DNA of 64,000 bases from Sulfurihydrogenibium sp. YO3AOP1 (GTDB lineage Bacteria > Aquificota > Aquificia > Aquificales > Hydrogenothermaceae), in contig NC_010730.1 in NCBI RefSeq assembly GCF_000020325.1, positions 608,001 to 672,000 of the forward strand, read 5' to 3'. The translations under genes were made by a program, and so were the position numbers. Numbering within the stretch: the stretch's first letter is position 1; every line of letters begins with the position of its first letter. The notes under the pieces are model-generated. The model searched no databases, had not been told where the DNA came from, and saw only the letters and a list, made by a program, of their open reading frames with translations. This document shows positions 59,358 to 64,000 of this stretch, piece by piece.

Positions 59358-60434
59358 ATGAAAAAACATTTTAAAATTGCAGTTTTACCCGGTGATGGAA
59401 TTGGACCAGAGATTATTGACTCAGCATTAAAAGTTCTCGACGTGGTAGCTAAAAAATATGGATTAACTTTTGAGTACAAATTTGGGCTTGTTGGTGGTGC
59501 TGCTATTGATGAGACAGGAGACCCGCTACCACCGGAAACATTAAAGATATGTAAAGAAAGCGATGCAATTTTATTTGGTGCTGTAGGTGGAGAAAAATGG
59601 GACAACTTACCAACAGACAAAAGACCGGAGAAAGGATTGCTAAGAATCAGAAAAGAGCTTGAACTTTTTGCAAACATAAGGCCGGCAAAAGCATACGAAC
59701 CTTTATTAGATGCTTCACCGCTCAAGCCAGAAATTATTAAAGGGGTTGATTTAGTAGTTTTAAGAGAATTAACAGGGGATGTTTACTTTGGAGAGCCAAG
59801 AGGAAGAGAAGTTAGAAATGGTGAAAGAGTTGGCTATAATACAATGATTTATTATGAACACGAAGTTAAAAGAATTGCTAAGCTTGCTTTTGATCTTGCA
59901 AGAAATAGAAGAAAGAAAGTTACAAGCGTAGATAAAGCAAACGTTTTAGAAGTTAGCGGATTATGGAGAGAAGTGGTAAACGAAGTTCATGCTGACTATG
60001 CAGATGTAGAACTTGAGCATATGTATGTAGATAATTGTGCTATGCAGCTTATCAGAAGGCCAAAAGATTTTGACGTGATAGTAACCGGAAACATTTTTGG
60101 AGATATTATTTCTGATGAAGCTGGAGCTTTAACCGGTAGTCTTGGAATGCTTCCATCTGCAAGCATTGGAGAAAGATATGCATTTTATGAGCCAATCCAC
60201 GGTTCAGCACCGGATATAGCAGGAAAAGGAATTGCAAATCCAATAGCAACAATCTTATCTGCAGCAATGATGCTTGAAATAACATGTAAAGTTCCAGAAG
60301 CTGCAAGAGACATAGAAAGGGCAATAGAAAAAGTTCTTGAAGATGGATACAGAACAGGCGATATCTGGTCTCCTGGTACTAAAAGAGTAAACACTGCAGA
60401 AATGACAGAAGAAATAATTAAGAGAATAGGATAA
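59358..60434 (+). CDS. leuB: 3-isopropylmalate dehydrogenase
   Basis: LeuB oxidises 3-isopropylmalate in leucine synthesis. The 358-residue protein has [74 protein letters not shown] with the catalytic Tyr and Lys further on, and [20 protein letters not shown]. These match LeuB rather than isocitrate dehydrogenase. GTAGGAGGATGTAA precedes the ATG. Confidence 0.95.
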   Translation: MKKHFKIAVLPGDGIGPEIIDSALKVLDVVAKKYGLTFEYKFGLVGGAAIDETGDPLPPETLKICKESDAILFGAVGGEKWDNLPTDKRPEKGLLRIRKELELFANIRPAKAYEPLLDASPLKPEIIKGVDLVVLRELTGDVYFGEPRGREVRNGERVGYNTMIYYEHEVKRIAKLAFDLARNRRKKVTSVDKANVLEVSGLWREVVNEVHADYADVELEHMYVDNCAMQLIRRPKDFDVIVTGNIFGDIISDEAGALTGSLGMLPSASIGERYAFYEPIHGSAPDIAGKGIANPIATILSAAMMLEITCKVPEAARDIERAIEKVLEDGYRTGDIWSPGTKRVNTAEMTEEIIKRIG

Positions 60435-60454
60435 AGTTTACACTTTTTTAGAAT

Positions 60455-60590
60455 TTAAAAAGGAGATTCTTCGGCTTATAGCCTTAGGATGGTAAAGAAA
60501 GTGGAAAACTGGAAGAAAATAAAGTTGTCGTTTCTATAAAGCCGTATGAAGAATCTCCTCCTTTGTTGAATTTTTCGCCAGACGTACAGC
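60455..60590. repeat. fragmentary dispersed intergenic repeat
   Basis: GGAGATTCTTCGGCTTATAGCC, TATAAAGCCGTATGAAGAATCTC and GTTGAATTTTTCGCCAGACGTA (an inverted type A left end) are recognisable. The copy is rearranged relative to the standard order. Confidence 0.55.
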
Positions 60591-60627
60591 CTGATTTTAT
60601 AAATTATTTATTGTTAAAGAGAGTCAG

Positions 60628-60786
60628 ATGATGAACGACGTAGAATTTATTAAACTTATAATAATCCTTATCATAGCATATTTAGTAATGAAATTAGTTG
60701 GTCTTGCTTTTAGAATCATAATAAAAGTATTGATATTTATCGGAGTTTTGTATTTAATATTTCATTATCTAACCACACATGGCTAA
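60628..60786 (+). CDS. small hydrophobic protein, 52 residues
   Basis: Two adjacent ATG codons (60628 and 60631) are preceded by AAAGAGAG. The protein is almost entirely hydrophobic with two segments, IKLIIILIIAYLVMKLVGLA and FRIIIKVLIFIGVLYLIF. It ends 3 bp before the TonB-like gene, so it may be co-translated with it. Family not recognised. Confidence 0.55.
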   Translation: MMNDVEFIKLIIILIIAYLVMKLVGLAFRIIIKVLIFIGVLYLIFHYLTTHG

Positions 60787-60789
60787 AAT

Positions 60790-61566
60790 ATGCAAAACTC
60801 ATTATATGAAGACAGGAAAATTTTAATAGTTGGAATTCAGATATCGTTAATAATTCACATTATCTTATACATTTTTCTAAAAATCGTTCCATTTCCGACT
60901 TTAAGTATAGATACTCAAAAACCCATTGAGATTAAAATTGAGGAAATAAGAAAAGAAATAGAAAAAGTAGAAGTCAAAAAAATACCGGTTCAGACAAAAA
61001 AAGAAGAAGTAAAAGTTAAAAATCCTATTGTAAATGAAGAGAAAAAAGATCTTCCGGTTAACAAGCCTCAAGTAAATCAAATAGAGAAGAAAGAGACTAC
61101 ATCAAAAACAACGCCGGCAGAAAAAATTCAAGATAAACCTCAAGAATCTCCTATAAAAAAAGAAACATTAAAGATTGAAGATGAAAACCTAAAACTTTTA
61201 AGCCAGATTGGTAAAAATCCGGAAGGGTCTGGGGTACAAAAATCAAATCAAGAAGAAAGCCTATCTTTTGGGCAAAAATTATCAGATATAGACAAATCAG
61301 CAGAAGGAACGGCATTAAGCAGAAGTTTATTATACAAGCCACCCCCACCAAAGCTTACATCATCCATATCACAGCCGTCTGTAAAAGCCAAAATATGGAT
61401 TAGTCCATCCGGAAACGTTGAAAAAGTGGAATTAATTAATATTACAGGAGATACAGAGATAGATACAGCTGTTATAAAATATTTAAAAAAATGGAAATTT
61501 AACCAGATAAACACAAATCAAACACAATGGGCTGTTGTGACGGTAAGATTTGGAAAAGGAGAGTAA
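60790..61566 (+). CDS. TonB-like energy transducer
   Basis: This is a 258-residue protein. One membrane helix near the N-terminus (about 14-34) is followed by a Lys/Glu/Pro-rich linker (about 45-150) and a C-terminal TonB-like domain (about 185-258). That domain contains VKAKIWISPSGNVEKVELIN and TAVIKYLKKWKFNQI. TonB couples the inner-membrane proton gradient to outer-membrane receptors; TolA-like roles use the same layout. No exbB or exbD genes are visible here. Confidence 0.8.
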   Translation: MQNSLYEDRKILIVGIQISLIIHIILYIFLKIVPFPTLSIDTQKPIEIKIEEIRKEIEKVEVKKIPVQTKKEEVKVKNPIVNEEKKDLPVNKPQVNQIEKKETTSKTTPAEKIQDKPQESPIKKETLKIEDENLKLLSQIGKNPEGSGVQKSNQEESLSFGQKLSDIDKSAEGTALSRSLLYKPPPPKLTSSISQPSVKAKIWISPSGNVEKVELINITGDTEIDTAVIKYLKKWKFNQINTNQTQWAVVTVRFGKGE

Positions 61567-61567
61567 G

Positions 61568-61819
61568 ATGATAGTAGAAGTTTTTTCTTCAAATAAAAAA
61601 TCTTTTTTCTTTGCTCTTAAAGAATTAAAAGATAAGATAGATAAAAGATTTGATAGCTATGATTTTCTGATTTTTTCCATTCATCCAAAATATGGCTATC
61701 AAGATTTGCCTTACTTAATAGAAAAGATATTTCAAACAAATAATTATGCCGGCTTTCATGCCGTTAATGCCTTTGAAAATGAAAATAATAAAAATATAGT
61801 TGAAAGGGATTGTTTTTAG
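61568..61819 (+). CDS. short FIST-N-like protein, possibly truncated
   Basis: The 83 residues from the ATG at 61568 follow the TonB-like gene directly. FFFALKELKDKIDKRFDSYD then FLIFSIHPKYGYQDLPYLIE, and NNYAGFHAVNAFENE resemble the start of a FIST sensory domain, which is normally much longer. The frame ends at 61819 and a repeat remnant begins within 70 bp, so the rest may have been lost. The family assignment is tentative. Confidence 0.45.
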   Translation: MIVEVFSSNKKSFFFALKELKDKIDKRFDSYDFLIFSIHPKYGYQDLPYLIEKIFQTNNYAGFHAVNAFENENNKNIVERDCF

Positions 61820-61879
61820 CTGTATTAAAGTTTGCAAGGAAGAAAAATAAATCTTAAAACTATCTAAATGCTTTTAAAG

Positions 61880-61985
61880 AGAATCCGCATGTGACAAAAT
61901 GATAATCATCAAAGGACAACCTTATTTGTCGCTCTGAAGTCAGTAGAATCTAATACTTTTATTAAATTTACCACCCAAAATATTG
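61880..61985. repeat. decayed dispersed repeat remnant
   Basis: CATCAAAGGACAACCTTATTTGTCGCTCTGAAGTCAGTAGAATCT (in parts: AAAGGACAACCTTATTTGTC and AGTAGAATCTAATAC) and the following AAATTTACCACCCAAAATAT match the type A order with many changes. Nothing else is recognised between 61820 and 62020. Confidence 0.4.
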
Positions 61986-62020
61986 ACATAACGTCCAACT
62001 TTTCACTTCCTTGCCTAAAA

Positions 62021-63916
62021 TCAAGCAGTATTTAAAACTGCTTTTTTAACTTTTAAAAATTCTTCTATCTTGTTTACCATGCTGTTTACATCTAAACCTA
62101 AATCTCTTTCTAATAGCTCTACCTTTCCATGCTCAATAAATTTATCCGGAATGCCAAATCTTAAAACTTTGTTAGAATAACCATTATCAATTACAAACTC
62201 AGCAACGGCTGAACCAAAGCCACCGTTTAACACTCCATCTTCAGCGGTTATCACAAATTCATGAGTTTTTAAAAGTTTATTTAATAAATTTTCATCCATT
62301 GGTTTAATGAATCTTGCATTAACTACTGTTGGATTAAACCCTTTAAGTCTTAATTGTTTTTTAACTTCCAATGCTCTGTAAACATACTTTCCAACTGCAA
62401 GAATTGCTATATCTCTTCCTTCGTCTAAGATTTCCCAGCTTCCTATTTCAATTGTATTAAAACCTTCAATTTTTACACCGTATCCCGTACCTCTTGGGTA
62501 TCTTAGGGCAAATGGTCTTTTGCTGTTTAATCCTATATAAAGTAAATCTCTAAGTTCTTGCTCATCTTTTGGAGAAGCTATAATCATGTTTGGAATTGGT
62601 CTTAAAAAAGCAATGTCAAAAACGCCGTGATGGGTTGGACCGTCATCACCAACTAAACCGCCTCTGTCAATCGCAAAAAATACAGGTAGTTCTTGAAGTG
62701 CTATATCGTGTATTACTTGGTCGTAAGCCCTTTGTAAAAAGGTTGAGTAGTAAGCTGCAACAGGTTTAAAGCCTTCAAGTGCAAGTGCTCCTGCAAATGT
62801 TGCTGCATGCTGTTCTGCTATTCCTACATCAAAAAATCTATCCGGAAACTTTTCTGCAAACTTTACAAGTCCAGAACCTTCCTTCATTGCAGGTGTAATG
62901 GCAACGATCTTATCATCTTTTTCTGCAAGCTCTACTAACGCATCACCAAAAACCTTGCTGTAAGTTGGCAAGTTTGATGATTTATTAAATACGCCAGAGA
63001 TTTTGTCAAAAGGAGATACTCCGTGGAATGTGGTTGGATTTTCTTCTGCATATTTATAGCCTTTTCCTTTTTGAGTAATCACATGAAGTAAAATCGGACC
63101 TCTCATCTGTTTTATATTTTCCAAGGTTTGCTCCAAATCAAACAGACTGTGTCCATCTATTGGACCAACGTATGTAAACCCAAGCTCTTCAAATATAAGT
63201 CCCGGAGCAAAAAGCCCTTTTGTATATTCTTCTATCTTTCTAAATATTTTTACACCTTGCTCTCCAAAGATTTTATTGATAGCTTCTTTTAATTTTTGTC
63301 TTGGTTTTTGGAAAACCTGCTTTGTAATTATCTTATTAAAGTAAGTATATATAGCACCAACGTTTGGAGATATAGACATTTGATTGTCGTTTAAAATTAC
63401 TATAAACCTTGATGGGTCAAGCCAGCCAGCATTGTTTAATCCTTCGAAAGCCTGACCAGCAGTCATAGCCCCATCGCCAATAACAGCAATGGTATAAACA
63501 TCATCTTTTTTTAAATCTTTTCCAACTCTAAAACCAAGTGCTGCTGAAATAGATGTACTGCTATGTCCAGTGCCAAAATGGTCATACTTACTTTCTTTTA
63601 TCTTAGAAAATCCAGAAATTCCTTTATACTGTCTTAAAGTTCTAAACTGCTCTTTTCTATCTGTAAGAATTTTATAAGCATATGTTTGATGTCCTACATC
63701 CCATACAATTTTGTCTTTTTCAGGGTCAAAAGCCATAAGTAGAGCAACAGTCAATTCAACAGTTCCAAGGGATGGTCCAATATGCCCGCCATTTAAAGAT
63801 GTAACATCAATAATATAGCTTCTTATATCCTCACAGAGTTTTTCGATCTCTTCTTTATTTAAATTTTTCAAATCTTTATAGTTATTTATTTTTTCTAACA
63901 TAGGATAATCTTTCAT
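62021..63916 (-). CDS. dxs: 1-deoxy-D-xylulose-5-phosphate synthase
   Basis: Dxs condenses pyruvate and glyceraldehyde-3-phosphate, the first step of the MEP isoprenoid route. The protein has 631 residues from the ATG at 63916, chosen because GAGGTG (63929-63924) lies 7 nt upstream; the frame extends to 63958 without family-like residues. Signatures are LTSLNGGHIGPSLGTVELTV, IVWDVGHQTYAYKILT, the ThDP motif VIGDGAMTAGQAFEGLNNAG, FEELGFTYVGPIDGHSLF and DVGIAEQHAATFAGAL with RGGLVGDDGPTHHGVFD. Normal length. Confidence 0.96.
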   Translation of the reverse strand: MKDYPMLEKINNYKDLKNLNKEEIEKLCEDIRSYIIDVTSLNGGHIGPSLGTVELTVALLMAFDPEKDKIVWDVGHQTYAYKILTDRKEQFRTLRQYKGISGFSKIKESKYDHFGTGHSSTSISAALGFRVGKDLKKDDVYTIAVIGDGAMTAGQAFEGLNNAGWLDPSRFIVILNDNQMSISPNVGAIYTYFNKIITKQVFQKPRQKLKEAINKIFGEQGVKIFRKIEEYTKGLFAPGLIFEELGFTYVGPIDGHSLFDLEQTLENIKQMRGPILLHVITQKGKGYKYAEENPTTFHGVSPFDKISGVFNKSSNLPTYSKVFGDALVELAEKDDKIVAITPAMKEGSGLVKFAEKFPDRFFDVGIAEQHAATFAGALALEGFKPVAAYYSTFLQRAYDQVIHDIALQELPVFFAIDRGGLVGDDGPTHHGVFDIAFLRPIPNMIIASPKDEQELRDLLYIGLNSKRPFALRYPRGTGYGVKIEGFNTIEIGSWEILDEGRDIAILAVGKYVYRALEVKKQLRLKGFNPTVVNARFIKPMDENLLNKLLKTHEFVITAEDGVLNGGFGSAVAEFVIDNGYSNKVLRFGIPDKFIEHGKVELLERDLGLDVNSMVNKIEEFLKVKKAVLNTA

Positions 63917-64000
63917 ATTAAAGCACCTCATGTAGGTAGTGAAGTATATATTATACATATTTATATAGTTTTCAAATATGCTTAACGTGATGTGTGATAA

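Noticed and set aside
2788-61980. Dispersed hairpin repeats as CRISPR arrays
   Set aside because: Copies are single, scattered in intergenic gaps, variable and lack regular spacers or adjacent cas genes.
1-64000. tRNA, rRNA or SRP RNA genes
   Set aside because: Intergenic gaps were read on both strands and no cloverleaf-like or rRNA-like sequence was recognised; a covariance search would be needed to exclude them fully.

Overview
The window reads as a chromosomal segment of a thermophilic, chemolithoautotrophic member of the Aquificales, most like Sulfurihydrogenibium (Hydrogenothermaceae). The reasons are the low GC content, a dense set of reductive TCA cycle enzymes (pyruvate:ferredoxin and 2-oxoglutarate:ferredoxin oxidoreductases, succinyl-CoA synthetase, two-subunit class I fumarase, malate dehydrogenase), a fused NuoCD, and a short PolA without a 5' nuclease domain. 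The genus is inferred from gene content and protein style, not from a search.

Layout. 1-15 kb: the tail of a sigma-54 activator, a MATE exporter, cell-envelope and lipid genes (kdsC, pgsA, heptose adenylyltransferase), argS, the tightly packed set dksA-like/pncA/polA/recO, bioB, a frameshifted diguanylate cyclase and a ferredoxin:thioredoxin reductase catalytic subunit. 15-19 kb: a triheme cytochrome, a flavodoxin-fold oxidoreductase, PBP4 and a class IV aminotransferase. 19-34 kb: the carbon-fixation block (por operon, RelA/SpoT, kor operon, sucCD behind a coiled-coil gene, mdh-fumA-fumB). 34-38 kb: nuoCD-nuoI-midA. 38-44 kb: radC and dnaE. 44.3-47.1 kb: a mobile-element nest. 47-64 kb: purKE, ffh, a peptide-type binding protein, uppS, cpoB-like, napH-like, purMN, pgpA, hemJ, nadC, leuB, a TonB-like protein and dxs.

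Most striking region. An IS110-family element (about 44591-46910, minus strand) carries upstream of its transposase a sequence that folds into two bulged stem-loops, the architecture of an IS110 bridge RNA. All four internal-loop strands can be read against DNA in the window: the second loop matches the two ends of the element, and the first matches the two flanks. Those flanks belong to an intergenic repeat found many times in this window, so the element appears to be guided into the host's own repeats. An IS256-type element sits inside the IS110 transposase gene, and the whole stack lies inside a repeat with 16-bp perfect terminal inverted repeats.

Other structure. Intergenic regions are filled with two families of small elements with terminal inverted repeats. 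One is flanked by 24-31 bp direct repeats, the other by 11-12 bp direct repeats, and some copies are chimeric. The promoters of por, kor (two sites) and nuoCD share a palindrome AWAAC-N3-GTTWT, and mdh has a related perfect 19-bp palindrome, which suggests one regulator coordinating carbon fixation and NADH dehydrogenase. All calls were made by eye from sequence; no searches or folding programs were run.
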